Part shown: positions 1 to 9,179 of the stretch, one piece after another
Position numbering within the stretch: position 1 is the first letter of the stretch
Layout: every line of letters starts with the position of its first letter
Source: Terriglobia bacterium
GTDB taxonomy: Bacteria; Acidobacteriota; Terriglobia; Acidiferrales; UBA7541
Assembly (NCBI GenBank): GCA_020072785.1
Contig: JAIQGG010000006.1
Location: 62,001 to 126,000, forward strand
DNA: 64,000 nt
Reading direction: 5' to 3'
Made by a program: the position numbers and the translations under genes
The notes under the pieces: generated by a model
Seen by the model: the letters and a program-made list of their open reading frames with translations, nothing else
Database searches by the model: none
What the model was told of the DNA's origin: nothing

Positions 1-339
1 GAAGCTCATGGCCGTGCGCACCCCGCGGAACTTGGCCTCGTAGCTGGCCGAAGCCACCACGCCGCGTCCCACCAGCACCGGCTTGCCGCGCAGCTTGGGG
101 TTGAGCACCTGCTCCACCGAGGCGAAGAACGCGTCCACGTCCACGTGCACGATGTGGGGATGCTTTGCGCTGCGGAGTTTGCCCAGTCCGAGCCACCGCG
201 CGGGTGACCAGGAGGTTTTTTCCGCCGCGCTTTCCGGGGTTTCGGAAAAAGCCGCAGGGCTGGCGCCCTGCGCTACAGCTTCGTGCGGAATCGCATTGCT
301 GGGTGGGGCAGGGAATGTGCTTTCGACGCAGGTTTGCAT
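1..339 (-). CDS. dinB: DNA polymerase IV (Y-family), N-terminal part, cut by window edge
   Basis: Translesion DNA polymerase of the Y family, which copies past damaged bases. Only the first 113 residues lie in the window; the reading frame runs open through base 1. Residues 66-73 read VDVDAFFA, the first metal-binding motif of the family (catalytic Asp and the FF steric-gate region), followed by SVEQ and a typical palm segment with [11 protein letters not shown]. The ATG at 339 has a good AGGAG ribosome binding site seven bases upstream. This start gives about 63 residues before the polymerase core, longer than the usual few residues of DinB. The extension is Ala/Pro-rich and its DNA contains a GCAGGGC/GCCCTGC inverted repeat, so it may be a recent non-functional addition. 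An ImuB-like member is possible, but the motif is closer to DinB. Confidence 0.85.
   Translation of the reverse strand, partial: MQTCVESTFPAPPSNAIPHEAVAQGASPAAFSETPESAAEKTSWSPARWLGLGKLRSAKHPHIVHVDVDAFFASVEQVLNPKLRGKPVLVGRGVVASASYEAKFRGVRTAMSF
254..271. repeat. GCAGGGC-TGGC-GCCCTGC inverted repeat inside the dinB 5' end
   Basis: A 7-bp perfect inverted repeat with a 4-base loop, followed by CGCTACAG. Hairpins of this type (two CCCTGC-like arms next to GCTAC) are, from general knowledge, very common dispersed elements in acidobacterial genomes. Here it lies within the predicted coding sequence of the N-terminal extension of DNA polymerase IV. Confidence 0.6.
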
Positions 340-570
340 GGCAGCTCCTGTTAAGTGTGACCGCAGAGCGGTCAACGCAGGGAAACGAGCGGTTTTTCTG
401 GACGTTCGCCCGCGGGATTTAACGGGTGGCGACCGGCTCCTGCGAGTCGCCAGGACCCTGGAGCCGGAACGCCACCCGCTTCCCGTTTCCTCTACCAGGG
501 GGGACTATAGGCGAACAAAAAGCGAAAGTCAAGAAAACTCTGCGCACTCTTGCCGGGACTAGGGTCTTTC

Positions 571-2793
571 TCAGAACACGCGGCCGAGGCGGAAGAACCA
601 CTTCTGGTGGCTGCTGTCGCCGACGCTGCCGCCCAGGAAGATGGGCCCGAAGGCCGTCTGCACCAGGATGCCGCCGGAGAAATCGTTGGGGAGGCGCGCG
701 GCCGTGGAGCCGGGATTGGCCGCGCCGTACATCTTTCCGAGCTCGTACTGGGCCGTGAAGTAGATCTTCTTGCCGAAAAACGGCGGCAGGTCCATGAGGT
801 TGCGCAGGTAGCCGCCCTGGAAGAGGAAATACTGGTTGCCGCGCAACTCGTTCATGCCGTAGGCGGCGAGGCGCTCCGGCCCGCCGAGGGCGAACTGCGG
901 CAAGCCGGTCTGTTGCAAGCCGAAGGTCGTGCCACCCGAGGAGAGCAGGAAGAAGGAATTGGCGCGGGAGAGCGGCTGGAAATAGCCGGTGCGCAGCTCC
1001 AGGACGGGGAAGGACTCGCCGGCGCCGGGGCTCTTGACGTACCAGTGGAAATTGGATTCGATGCGCAGGCCGCGGCGGGGGATCTCCGGGTCGTCGGTCC
1101 AGTCGGTGCGGTAGCGCAGGCGCGCGGCGCTCCAGGCGCCGTTCAGAGCGGGGAGCAGCGGCGCGCCGATGCGCAGTTTGTTGCTGTAGTAGCCGGCTTC
1201 GTAGCCCACGCGCAGCTCGCTGAAGCGGTCGAAAGCGTAGCCCAGATCCGCACCCGTCGCCGCGCGGTTCACGCGGTATTCGGCGAGCGGGTCGTTCTTC
1301 TCGTAGATTTTGTACGCGGAGTTGCCCACGCCGATCTCCGGCGCAAGAAACCATTTGCTGGCTGCGGTGAAGGGGTGGAAATATTCGGTGTGCACGCTGT
1401 ACTGCGAGCCGAAGAGGAAATCGGTGCGCCATTCCGAGCGGTAGCCGCCCACGTCGAGAAACGTCAGCCGCGCCCCCAGCGTGAAGTTGGCCTCCCCGGT
1501 TTCCGAGCCCTCCAGTTCGAAGCCGGGCTGCAGCGTGCGCGAGGTGAAGCCTTTCTGGTGCACGTCGATGAGCAAGCCGTCGCGGCCCTCGCTGGCGGTC
1601 ATGCGGTAGCCGGCCTGGTCGAAGCGGCCCATGCCGGTCAGTTGGGTCAGATCGGCCTCCAGCTTCCGGGTGTCCAGCGGACGGCCCTGATATCGGGCGA
1701 GCAGGCTCTCGATATTTTTCTTGGTGTCCGCATCGGCGCCGTGCACTTCCACGAACTGCGGCACGGGCACGGTGTGCCTCTCCCGGGCCGCGCGCTCGCG
1801 GAGGTATTCGGCCCAGGCCGCGTCGTCCAGCGCATAGGGCGCCAGCAGGCGCGACTTCTCCTGCGCCGCCGCCAGCCCCTTGGCGATAATGGCTTCGTGG
1901 CGCTTGTATTCCGTGGAGCTGTAGCCGGCAAGGTCCACGCTGATGACCAGGTCCGCGTTGGCCAGCCCGCGCAGCTCGTTTTCATTCAGCACCGCGTCAA
2001 TCGAGCGGTCCAGCACCTCGAACAGCGACTGAATGCTCTCCGCATCCGGTTTTTTCTTCTGCAGGTGCACGGCGATGACGATGTCCGCGCCCATCTGGCG
2101 TACGGCGTCGGTCGGCAGGTTGTCCAGCAGGCCGCCATCCACGTAGACGTGCTCGCCGAGGCGCACCGGGTTGAAGACCCCGGGCAGGGAGATGGTGGCG
2201 CGCAGGGCCTCCGCCAGCGGGCCGTCGCGAAAGGTCACCTGCTTCCCGCTCACCAGGTCGGTAGCCACGCAGCGGAAGGGGATCGGCAGGGCGTCAAAGT
2301 CCTTCACGTTCGAATAGGGCAGCGTCTCTTTTTCGATCAGCAGGCCGATCTGCTGTCCGGTGTTCAGCCCGGCCGGGAGGGTCACCCCGCTGCGCAGGCG
2401 CAGGAGCAGCGCATTGGGGAAGGCGCGCTGGTCTTCCTTGCGGCGGAAGGAGATTTCACTGTAGGGGATTTCGGCGCCGAACGTGGCGTCCCAGTCCAGC
2501 TCCGCGACCAGTTTGCGCAGTTCCGCCGGGCTCTTGCCGCTGGCATAGAAGCCGCCCACCAGCCCGCCCATGCTTGTGCCGGCGACGTAGTCCACCGGGA
2601 TGTGGTGCTGCTCCAGCCATTCGAGGACCCCGATATGCGCGAGGCCCAGCGCGCCGCCGCCTTCCAGGGCGATGCCGATCTTCGGCCGCGCCGCCGGTTG
2701 GGCGGCTTCCTTCGCCGGTTGTGGAGCTGATTGTTGCGCGCGCAGCGCGCAGGGAACCGCGAGTAAGAGAAAGACGACCAGACTTCGGCGCAT
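571..2793 (-). CDS. Patatin-like phospholipase with outer-membrane beta-barrel (PlpD/BamA-like)
   Basis: Predicted outer-membrane lipid hydrolase of 740 residues. A signal peptide (residues 1-19, ending ALRAQ) is followed by a patatin domain at about 37-330: the GGGALG oxyanion loop at 45-50, the nucleophile serine in GTSMGG (Ser74) and the catalytic Asp in DGG (Asp219). Then come a POTRA-like segment (about 360-450) and a C-terminal barrel ending in phenylalanine, as in type Vd (PlpD) secreted phospholipases. The ATG at 2793 is preceded by AAGGAG at ideal spacing; longer in-frame starts upstream would add about 107 residues of repeat-derived low-quality sequence and were rejected. It stands alone, with dinB and a DMT transporter on the same strand but separated by long gaps. 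Family assignment is firm; substrate and whether the passenger is released are unknown. Confidence 0.88.
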   Translation of the reverse strand: MRRSLVVFLLLAVPCALRAQQSAPQPAKEAAQPAARPKIGIALEGGGALGLAHIGVLEWLEQHHIPVDYVAGTSMGGLVGGFYASGKSPAELRKLVAELDWDATFGAEIPYSEISFRRKEDQRAFPNALLLRLRSGVTLPAGLNTGQQIGLLIEKETLPYSNVKDFDALPIPFRCVATDLVSGKQVTFRDGPLAEALRATISLPGVFNPVRLGEHVYVDGGLLDNLPTDAVRQMGADIVIAVHLQKKKPDAESIQSLFEVLDRSIDAVLNENELRGLANADLVISVDLAGYSSTEYKRHEAIIAKGLAAAQEKSRLLAPYALDDAAWAEYLRERAARERHTVPVPQFVEVHGADADTKKNIESLLARYQGRPLDTRKLEADLTQLTGMGRFDQAGYRMTASEGRDGLLIDVHQKGFTSRTLQPGFELEGSETGEANFTLGARLTFLDVGGYRSEWRTDFLFGSQYSVHTEYFHPFTAASKWFLAPEIGVGNSAYKIYEKNDPLAEYRVNRAATGADLGYAFDRFSELRVGYEAGYYSNKLRIGAPLLPALNGAWSAARLRYRTDWTDDPEIPRRGLRIESNFHWYVKSPGAGESFPVLELRTGYFQPLSRANSFFLLSSGGTTFGLQQTGLPQFALGGPERLAAYGMNELRGNQYFLFQGGYLRNLMDLPPFFGKKIYFTAQYELGKMYGAANPGSTAARLPNDFSGGILVQTAFGPIFLGGSVGDSSHQKWFFRLGRVF

Positions 2794-2900
2794 CTGGGTG
2801 CTCCTTGTTGCGTTCGAACCTTTGTAAGCAGTGTAGCGCGAGGCGCCGATCCCCGGTGGTGCGGGTGTCCCGGGCGGGTGTCGCGGACACCAAGGGAGGC

Positions 2901-2980
2901 GAAACGCGAAACTCGAAACTCGAAACGCATCCTCTTTCATCGGGCTCTTGCGAATTTCGGATTTCGATTTTCGAATTTCC
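2901..2980. repeat. Low-complexity CGAAACTCGAAA / CGAATTTCGG repeat block
   Basis: On the plus strand 2901-2929 is a run of GAAACGCGAAACTC units, and 2951-2980 a run of CGAATTTCGGATTTCG units. Read on the minus strand they translate as EIRKSKSEIRKS-like peptides. Sequences translating this way (FRISDFGFR/IRNPKSE) recur between genes in many Acidobacteria, Verrucomicrobia and Planctomycetes, from general knowledge. This is probably a dispersed non-coding repeat, not a protein. Confidence 0.5.
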
Positions 2981-3102
2981 TCTTTCCGGTTCATGGCAGG
3001 TTTCTCTTGAAAAAGACGCTTTGCCGCACGACTGTAAATTTTTTCAGGCGCGCTGGGGAATGGGAAGCCGCGCGCATGGTATGGGGTCCCGCGGGGAATC
3101 GC

Positions 3103-3119
3103 AAAGGAGGACAATCATG
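3103..3119 (+). promoter_or_regulatory. Orphan ribosome binding site and ATG
   Basis: AAAGGAGG (3103-3110) sits six bases before an ATG at 3117. The frame stays open to 3461, but most of that is antisense to the C-terminal half of the DMT transporter and resembles no protein. The site looks like the surviving start of a deleted gene, or a very short peptide. Confidence 0.4.
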
Positions 3120-3202
3120 AAAATGCTGCGAACGGGAAAGCCAGGAGTTGCGGCTTGTATTCTTTGCGGATTTTCCAGGGTTGCCGCAACAACAGGAAAG
3201 CT

Positions 3203-4210
3203 TCAGGCGCCTTCGCCGGCGTCCGCCTCGGCTGCGGCAATCGCCGCGCTGGCTTCCGAATTGGCTTCGTACTCGGGCGGCTCGGCCGGGCGCGTCTTGC
3301 GGTTGGCCAGTCCGATGCCGCCGAGGACCAGCGCTCCGCCGAAGATCTGCGTGGCGGCGAGCGGCTCGCCCAGCAGCAGCGCGGCCAGGACCGCGGTCAG
3401 CGGGGCCTGCGCCAGCAGGCTCACGGAAGTCGCCGTCGCGGGCAGATGGCCCATCGCATAGGTCAATCCGAGATAGCCACCCAGTTGCGAGACGAGGCCC
3501 AGGCCCAGCAGCGCGGCCCACGTGCGCCCGGAAGGCACAACGAACGACACGCCCATGGCCAGGTTCAGCACAAACAGGAAGATCGTGCTCGAGGCGATGG
3601 CCACCCGCAAAAACGCCAGCGTGCCGGTCGAGGAGCGCACGCGTTCGGTGACGATCAAATAGACGGCGAAGCAGCCGGAAGCGCCGAGCGCCATGGCATC
3701 GCCCACGCCGAGCCGCGCCAGCCGCGCCAGGTCGCCCCAGAGAATGATGAGCGTGCCCGACAAGGCCATCGCCAGCCCGATCCAGAACGCCGCCGCGGGC
3801 CGCCGCCGGAAAACCAGCCAGGTGATCAGACCCACGAATACCGGTGTGTTGTTGCCGAGCAGCGTGGCATTGGCCGCCGAAGTCTGCAGGATCGATGTGT
3901 TGTAGAGGGCGAGGTCCATCCCGAAGAAAACGCCGCCCATAGCAATAATCGCCAGGGTCGCGCGCGAAATGCGCTGCGCGGGCGGCTTCCGGAATCGGGC
4001 CGGCAAAAGCCGCGTTGGCAGAAACCACGTGGGCAGAAGAATGACCGCCGCAATCAGAACGCGGTAGAACGCCGACGCCGGTCCGGGGATGTCCGTCCAG
4101 CGCACGAACAGCGCCGACCAGGCGATGCACATCATTCCCGCAACCAGCGCCAGGTAGGGCAGGGAGCCGCCGGAGTGCGGCGCAGCGTTCGGATTGTCAG
4201 GCGCGGCCAT
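3203..4210 (-). CDS. DMT-superfamily (EamA) transporter
   Basis: Inner-membrane permease of the drug/metabolite transporter family; substrate unknown. The protein of about 335 residues has roughly ten hydrophobic segments arranged as two EamA repeats, the second beginning near the FAVYLIVTERVR segment and ending in the family-typical GEPLAATQIFGGALVLGGI. The tail (about 40 residues, Ala/Glu-rich) is cytoplasmic. The ATG at 4210 (MAAPDNPN) was chosen because the sequence upstream to the alternative ATG at 4273 is Ala/Arg-rich and unlike the family; neither start has a clear ribosome binding site. Transcribed alone, tail toward the patatin gene. Confidence 0.82.
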   Translation of the reverse strand: MAAPDNPNAAPHSGGSLPYLALVAGMMCIAWSALFVRWTDIPGPASAFYRVLIAAVILLPTWFLPTRLLPARFRKPPAQRISRATLAIIAMGGVFFGMDLALYNTSILQTSAANATLLGNNTPVFVGLITWLVFRRRPAAAFWIGLAMALSGTLIILWGDLARLARLGVGDAMALGASGCFAVYLIVTERVRSSTGTLAFLRVAIASSTIFLFVLNLAMGVSFVVPSGRTWAALLGLGLVSQLGGYLGLTYAMGHLPATATSVSLLAQAPLTAVLAALLLGEPLAATQIFGGALVLGGIGLANRKTRPAEPPEYEANSEASAAIAAAEADAGEGA

Positions 4211-4382
4211 GGGAATTGCACGCAGTATGGCACATGCGGCCAGTGCGCCGTAGCGCGGGGCGCCCCGCCGCACCCGGCCAATCTGGCCCGTGCTCGAATT
4301 TCTCGCGGAGGCGCAGCATCGGCGGCCGCAGGTGTACTAGAATCCTCGCTCGGTCCTTTCCCCGAGCAGGTGGCCTGACGAC

Positions 4383-5279
4383 ATGACAAATGCGGAAGCA
4401 AGAGACGCCCTGGAAGCGCTGCAGCCTCTTGAAAATGTGCGCGTCACCGGCCTGGCGCTGAATCTGCCCGGGCCGGTGGCCGCCGCGCGGCTGGCGCGCA
4501 TGGGGGCCAGGGTCATCCAGATCGTGCCGCCTGCGGGCGATCCCATGGAGAGCTACAATCCCGATTTCTACCGCGCGCTGCATGACGGCCAGGAGATCAT
4601 CCGCCTCGATCTGAAGAATTCCGCGGACCGCGAGAAGTTCGAGGCCATTCTGGCCACCACGGATGTGCTGCTCACGGCCTTTCGCCCCGCGGCGCTCGAG
4701 CGGCTTGCGCTGGGCTGGATGGCGCTGCATGCGCGGCATCCGCGGCTGTGCCAGGTGGCGCTGGTGGGCGACGCCGCGGGCGCGGAAAACGTGCCGGGGC
4801 ACGACCTCACCTACCAGGCGGCGTGCGGCTTGCTCTCGCCTCCGGCGATGCCGCTGACTCTGCTCACGGACATGGCCAGCGCCGAGCGCATGGTGAGCAC
4901 GACGCTGGCCCTGCTGCTGGCGCGGGCGCGCTCCCAGCAGGGCGGCTACGCGCAAGTGGTGATGACGGCAGTGACCGAAGATTTTGCTCTGCCGCTCTAC
5001 CGGGGGATGACCGCGCCGGGCGGGTTCCTCGGCGGGGGCTCGCCCTTCTACAACCTGTACCGCGCGCGGGATGGCTGGGTGGCGGTAGCTGCGCTGGAGC
5101 CTCATTTTCAAAAGCGTCTCCTCGCCGAGTTGCATCTGGAATCCGCGGTGTACGAGAAGTTCTCCTCCCTTTTCGCGGAGCGCAGCGCGGCGGAGTGGCA
5201 GCGCTGGGCTGCCGAACGCGACCTGCCGCTGGTTGCCGTGCGTATGCCGCCGCCCGCTTCGCCCACCGCCGGCGGGTGA
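4383..5279 (+). CDS. CaiB/BaiF-type (family III) CoA transferase, short form
   Basis: Predicted CoA transferase moving CoA between carboxylic acids. The 298 residues carry the family features LNLPGPVAAARLARMGA near the N-terminus, GHDLTYQAACGLL (the Asp aligns with the catalytic aspartate that forms the aspartyl-CoA anhydride), a LARARSQQGGYAQV segment and YRARDGWVAVAALE near the end. Typical members have 380-430 residues; this one ends about 100 residues early without an obvious frameshift in the flanking DNA. It may be a naturally short subfamily or a truncated remnant. The ATG at 4383 lacks a good ribosome binding site. No neighbour indicates a substrate. Confidence 0.7.
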   Translation: MTNAEARDALEALQPLENVRVTGLALNLPGPVAAARLARMGARVIQIVPPAGDPMESYNPDFYRALHDGQEIIRLDLKNSADREKFEAILATTDVLLTAFRPAALERLALGWMALHARHPRLCQVALVGDAAGAENVPGHDLTYQAACGLLSPPAMPLTLLTDMASAERMVSTTLALLLARARSQQGGYAQVVMTAVTEDFALPLYRGMTAPGGFLGGGSPFYNLYRARDGWVAVAALEPHFQKRLLAELHLESAVYEKFSSLFAERSAAEWQRWAAERDLPLVAVRMPPPASPTAGG

Positions 5280-5406
5280 GCCCCCGGTTGAAGAGGGTGT
5301 TCGTTTAGCGGCGGGATGCTGCGCGGCCCCTTGTGGCGGCACTCGGTAAAGACTACGGTTCCCAGATAGAGGATGCGCCACCGGCAGGAACAAGGGAGAA
5401 TCAGCG

Positions 5407-6075
5407 ATGAGCGAAACGCTTCCGGCCGCGGCGGAGAAGCCTCCCGTAAGCCTGTGGGTGTGGCTCTTCCGCATCCTGCGCTGGAGCACTTACGCCGCGG
5501 CGCTCGTCACCGTGGCGCTCGCTCTGCACAAGAGTGCGCCTCCGCCGATCCAGGCCAGCCCGCTGGCCGCCGAGCGCGCCGAACAGAAAATCCGCCAGGT
5601 GGATGAGGCGCTGGCCTCCGGCACGCCCGCCACGCTGCGCCTGGACGAATCTGAACTCAACTCCTTCCTCGCAACACACCTCGATCTTGCGCCCAGCGCG
5701 AGCCCCGTTGCCGGAATCGCTTCCGCGCCCGCCACGCAGCCCGCCGCCGAGCCCACTGAGGGGCAAGTGCGCTCTTCGGTCCGGGACGTCAAGGTGCAGC
5801 TCATGGAAGACCGCATCCGCGCCTACATTGTCTTTGATTTGCACGGCAAGGAGATGACCTTGTAGCTCGAGGGCCGGCTCCATGACGTGAGCGGCTATCT
5901 GCAATTTGTCCCCACGGAGGGAGCCATCGGATCGCTGCCCATACCGCAATACGCCTTGGAGAACGCCCTGCGACGGGTGATGGAGTCGCCGGAAAACCGA
6001 GAGAAATTAAAGTTGCCAGCCGGTTTGGACGATATCCGGATCGAAAACGGGGAAGTCGTGATTTCGTACAAGTGA
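5407..6075 (+). pseudogene. Hypothetical membrane-anchored protein interrupted by in-frame TAG
   Basis: One reading frame of 222 codons broken by a single TAG at 5863-5865 (residue 153). The first part has a good ribosome binding site (GGGAG eight bases before the ATG at 5407), a TM segment at about residues 20-40 and a soluble domain. After the TAG the same frame continues without a gap for 69 codons to a normal TGA, with clearly protein-like sequence (VSGYLQFVPTEG, SLPIPQYALENALRRV, DIRIENGEVVISYK). A point mutation of CAG, GAG or AAG, a sequencing error, or readthrough would each explain it. I do not recognise a named family; the C-terminal motif pattern resembles a conserved acidobacterial hypothetical protein. 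Confidence 0.7.
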
Positions 6076-6283
6076 AGAGAGGCGCGGGAGTGGACAGGTT
6101 TGACTGTACTTTAAGCCTTTATTTTGTTGAAGGTACATTGTGCAAGAGCCTGCGAGTGGATTGCCCGGCTCTCGTTCTAGTACGCTGGTACTCTTTTTCC
6201 AGCAAACGATTTTGTACCCGCAGTCCTATTGTCGATTGGGACTCTCCCCACTAGAATCTGTACTCGTCCCAGGAGGCTCTGCC

Positions 6284-6619
6284 TTGACAGACGCCGAACG
6301 TCGCAATTCTCAGCGCTTTCAGATGCGCTTGCCGATCACCGTCCGCTGGAGCACCGGCGCCGCCGTGGCGGAAACCAGCACGGAGTCCCGCGATGTCAGC
6401 TCACGCGGGGTCTATTTCTTCCTCTCCAAGGATGTCAAGGAAGGTTCGGCGGTGGAGATCATTCTGACCTTGCCCAACGAGATTACGATGGCCGGTCCGG
6501 TCAAAGTGCGGTGCCTGGGCCGCGTCCAGCGCACCGAAGAGCGCGCGGAAGGCGCCATGGGCGTGGTCGCCGCCATTGAGCGCTACGAATTTCTGCGCAG
6601 CGATGAGGGCGAAAAGTAA
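6284..6619 (+). CDS. PilZ-domain protein (putative c-di-GMP receptor)
   Basis: Single-domain PilZ protein of 111 residues, expected to bind cyclic di-GMP in the cytoplasm and change conformation or partners. The RxxxR part is present as RRNSQR near residues 6-11, and the DxSxxG motif as DVSSRG around residue 40, with the usual beta-barrel pattern after it. The start is TTG at 6284, preceded by a perfect AGGAGG seven bases away; the longer frame upstream from 6140 is not family-like. A strong intrinsic terminator follows at 6661, so this is a monocistronic unit. The output partner is unknown. Confidence 0.85.
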   Translation: MTDAERRNSQRFQMRLPITVRWSTGAAVAETSTESRDVSSRGVYFFLSKDVKEGSAVEIILTLPNEITMAGPVKVRCLGRVQRTEERAEGAMGVVAAIERYEFLRSDEGEK

Positions 6620-6660
6620 CGGATTTCTTGTCCGCTACCTGCGGAGGCGGGCAGGATAAG

Positions 6661-6701
6661 CCGGGGCGCCTCGACCCCTCAGCGGAGCGCCCCGGTTTTT
6701 T
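6661..6701 (+). terminator. Rho-independent terminator after the PilZ gene
   Basis: CCGGGGCGC (6661-6669) pairs with GCGCCCCGG (6687-6695) as a 9-bp perfect GC-rich stem, immediately followed by six T residues. It ends the PilZ transcript about 40 bases after the stop codon. Confidence 0.9.
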
Positions 6702-6969
6702 GCTCTGACGGCCAGCCCAGGCGTCCTTCCCGCCCAACGAAACATACGGCACTCGCGTTCCGTGAACCGCCTGCCTTTCAAGGGTGTACGCCCTTTCCAC
6801 GGCGAAGCAACCGGCTCGCGGGGTTATCTTTGCGCCGCCTGCCCTTCGGGGCAGGCGATTTCCACAGGCTCTTTCATGGATCATTGCGGCAGCTAGAAAT
6901 CCTGGGAAAGGAGCCCACTCGCTTCGTGGCTTGCTCGACGCCGTTGCGCCACGCACGCCGGCTGCCTTC

Positions 6970-9036
6970 ATGGCCCTCTTCAATCCATTGACCGCACAAG
7001 ACAGTGACGCGTCTGCATCCCCTTTCGCGGGCGAGGAGCGGGGAAACGTCTCTCTGGAAAGCGAGGAAGCGGGAGATGCGCCGGTCGGGGAAAGCGTTCC
7101 GGAAGCCATCCCGCTTCTGGAACTCGCCGAGCTTCTCGACCAGCATCGGGAGTGGGTGGAATCCGCGGGCCAGCATGGCAAGAGAGCGGATTTACGCCAC
7201 GTCGATTTGGAGCATGCGGAACTCGCGGGAGTGAATCTGCAGGGCGCCGATCTGCGCAAGGCCAAACTGCGCGGCGCCGACCTGTCCATGGCCAATCTGC
7301 AGGGCGCCTCGCTGGTGCAGGCCGATCTGCAGGAGAGCAGTCTGCTGGGCACGGAGTTGCGCGGCGCCAATCTCATGGGCGCGAATCTGCTCGGCGCGGC
7401 GGGACTGTGGCTCGGGCGCATGGGGCGCACCAATCTCTTCGGCGCGGTGCTTCCGGATTCCGCCTTCGACCTGGACGGCACCAAAGCCGCGGACCAGGCC
7501 ACCACCCGCGCGCGCTGGTTCTACGCCGCGCTCTTCGCCTGCGCCCTGCTCGCCGCCTTGGGCATTTTCACCACCAGCGATTTGCGCCTCCTGCAGAATG
7601 CTTCCACCATCCCCTTGCCGGCCCTCGGCAATGTCCTGCCGATGAGCGGTTTCTATCTGGGCGGTCCCCTGCTGCTCTTCGGCCTGTACCTGCGCTTTCA
7701 TTTTCTGGTGCTGCGCCTGTGGGGAAGCCTGACGGCGTTGCCGGCGGTTTACCCCAACGGGCAGACGATGGAACGCAGCGGCTCGTGGTTTTTGATGGGT
7801 CTGGCGCGGGGCCATTTTCCCTGGCAGCGGGAGAGCCGTACGGCCTTTTCCCGCCTGGAGACGGCGGTGTGCGCCTTGCTGGCCTACTGGGTAGTGCCGG
7901 CGGTGCTCTTCCTGTTCTGGGTGCGCTATCTGACGCGCCAGGACCTGCGCGGGACGCTGCTGCACGCGGCCCTGCTGACGGCCGCGGTGTTCGTAGCGCT
8001 CTCTCTTCCGGGCATGGTCGCGCGCATTCTCGAGACGGGAGAGTTTCCGCCGCAGGGGCGCGCGAGCGCTTTTCGATCGGTCTTTTTTTCGCTGGGTATC
8101 GCGGTGGCCCTGGGATGCCTGCTGGTGCTCGTCTCGTTCGGAATTCTGCGCGGTGCGGCGCCGGATGGCCGGAGCGCCGATGTCTCTTCCACGGAGATCC
8201 GCCGGCTGGCGGCCCAGGCGCTGTGGTCCGCGGGCTACACCCCGTATGCGGATCTGAACGAAGCCGAGATTTCCTCGCGGCCTTCCAGCGCGGCTTCCGA
8301 AGAGGAGACCGTGGCGCAGGCCCAAGGCGCGCATCTTAATCAGATGAGTTTGCGCTATGCCGAGGGCTACCGCGCCTTTCTGGTGAACGCGCGGCTGTGG
8401 CGTGCGGATCTCGAAGGCGCGCGTCTTTCCGAAAGCGATCTGCGTTCCGCGAATCTGCGCGAGGCCCGCCTGGTCCGGGCTTTGCTGGATCGCGCGCGCG
8501 CCGGGCGCGCGACGCTGGTCGGCGCGGATGCCCGGGGCGCGAATTTCGCCGTCGCCGATCTGCGCGGCGCCGATCTGTCCTACGCCGTGCTCGAGGATGC
8601 CATCCTGGCGCAGGCCAAGCTCGGTGGCGCCACCCTCTATGGCGCCGACCTGCAGCGGGCCCGGCTGCTGCGCGTTGACCTGGATAAGGCGGACCTGCGC
8701 GATGCCAACCTGGAAAATGCCGTGCTCACCCTGGCCGACCTGCACGACGCCGATTTTTCCCAGGCCAAACTCGCCGGCGCGCGCCTGACCGGCGCGCACA
8801 TGAAGGGCACCATGTTCCTGGAAGCCGATCTGCGCCGCGCCGATCTGCACGACGCGGTATTGCCGGAGGCGGTGTTGCGCGAGGCCCTGCTGGACGGCGC
8901 CAACCTGGATGGCGCGGACCTGCGCGGCGCGCTGGGCCTGACTGCGGCCCAGGTCTGTTCCGCGAACTGGCGCGGCGCGCAGATGGACGAGGCCTTGCGC
9001 CAAGAAGTGGAACACCGCTGCGGTGATCTCCGCTGA
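6970..9036 (+). CDS. Membrane protein with two pentapeptide-repeat domains
   Basis: A protein of about 688 residues in three parts: an acidic N-terminus with a run of pentapeptide repeats (A(D/N)LXX units such as ADLRK, ANLQG, ANLMG) at about 74-150; a central membrane region with several hydrophobic helices at about 185-375; and a long second repeat domain at about 460-675. The repeats should fold as right-handed quadrilateral beta-helices on the same face of the membrane. Such proteins are widespread, and a role in stress response or scaffolding is only a guess. The ATG at 6970 is chosen; an upstream GTG at 6784 would add 62 atypical residues and no start has a convincing ribosome binding site. 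It lies alone, after a terminator. Confidence 0.78.
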   Translation: MALFNPLTAQDSDASASPFAGEERGNVSLESEEAGDAPVGESVPEAIPLLELAELLDQHREWVESAGQHGKRADLRHVDLEHAELAGVNLQGADLRKAKLRGADLSMANLQGASLVQADLQESSLLGTELRGANLMGANLLGAAGLWLGRMGRTNLFGAVLPDSAFDLDGTKAADQATTRARWFYAALFACALLAALGIFTTSDLRLLQNASTIPLPALGNVLPMSGFYLGGPLLLFGLYLRFHFLVLRLWGSLTALPAVYPNGQTMERSGSWFLMGLARGHFPWQRESRTAFSRLETAVCALLAYWVVPAVLFLFWVRYLTRQDLRGTLLHAALLTAAVFVALSLPGMVARILETGEFPPQGRASAFRSVFFSLGIAVALGCLLVLVSFGILRGAAPDGRSADVSSTEIRRLAAQALWSAGYTPYADLNEAEISSRPSSAASEEETVAQAQGAHLNQMSLRYAEGYRAFLVNARLWRADLEGARLSESDLRSANLREARLVRALLDRARAGRATLVGADARGANFAVADLRGADLSYAVLEDAILAQAKLGGATLYGADLQRARLLRVDLDKADLRDANLENAVLTLADLHDADFSQAKLAGARLTGAHMKGTMFLEADLRRADLHDAVLPEAVLREALLDGANLDGADLRGALGLTAAQVCSANWRGAQMDEALRQEVEHRCGDLR

Positions 9037-9179
9037 ATGGGTCCGCAGAGCGGGCTGTGAGTGTTCGGCGCTGTTGACTTCGCCGGTTTGGTGAGGAATT
9101 TTGCGCTGCGCTTTGTGCATCCGAGCCCGTAGCGCCGGCGAATTTCGCGTGCTCTTGATCCCCTCGAAGACCTCCGGTC

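Larger units (their letters stand above)
2794..3202. other. Intergenic region with dispersed-repeat sequence
   Basis: About 400 bases without a supported gene between the patatin and DMT-transporter genes. It contains GAAACTCGA-type short repeats and an ATTTCG-type repeat block (2901-2980) and, at its right end, a strong ribosome binding site with ATG pointing rightward that leads into no recognisable gene. Confidence 0.6.

Noticed and set aside
550-2730. Long plus-strand reading frame antisense to the patatin gene
   Set aside because: GC-rich codon bias creates open antisense frames. The translation is Gln/Arg/His-rich and featureless, while the minus strand has signal peptide, catalytic motifs and ribosome binding site.
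6179-6198. AGTAC-GCTG-GTACT followed by CTTTTT as a terminator
   Set aside because: Stem is only five AT-containing base pairs; too weak to claim.
7200-8950. Periodic DNA repeats that could suggest a CRISPR or tandem array
   Set aside because: They are codon-level echoes of pentapeptide repeats with 15-base phase and no conserved repeat-spacer structure.
7192-9120. 642-codon minus-strand frame across the pentapeptide-repeat gene
   Set aside because: It is the mirror of the repeat unit (GAVQIG-type) with no start signal; the plus-strand frame has regular A(D/N)LXX repeats.
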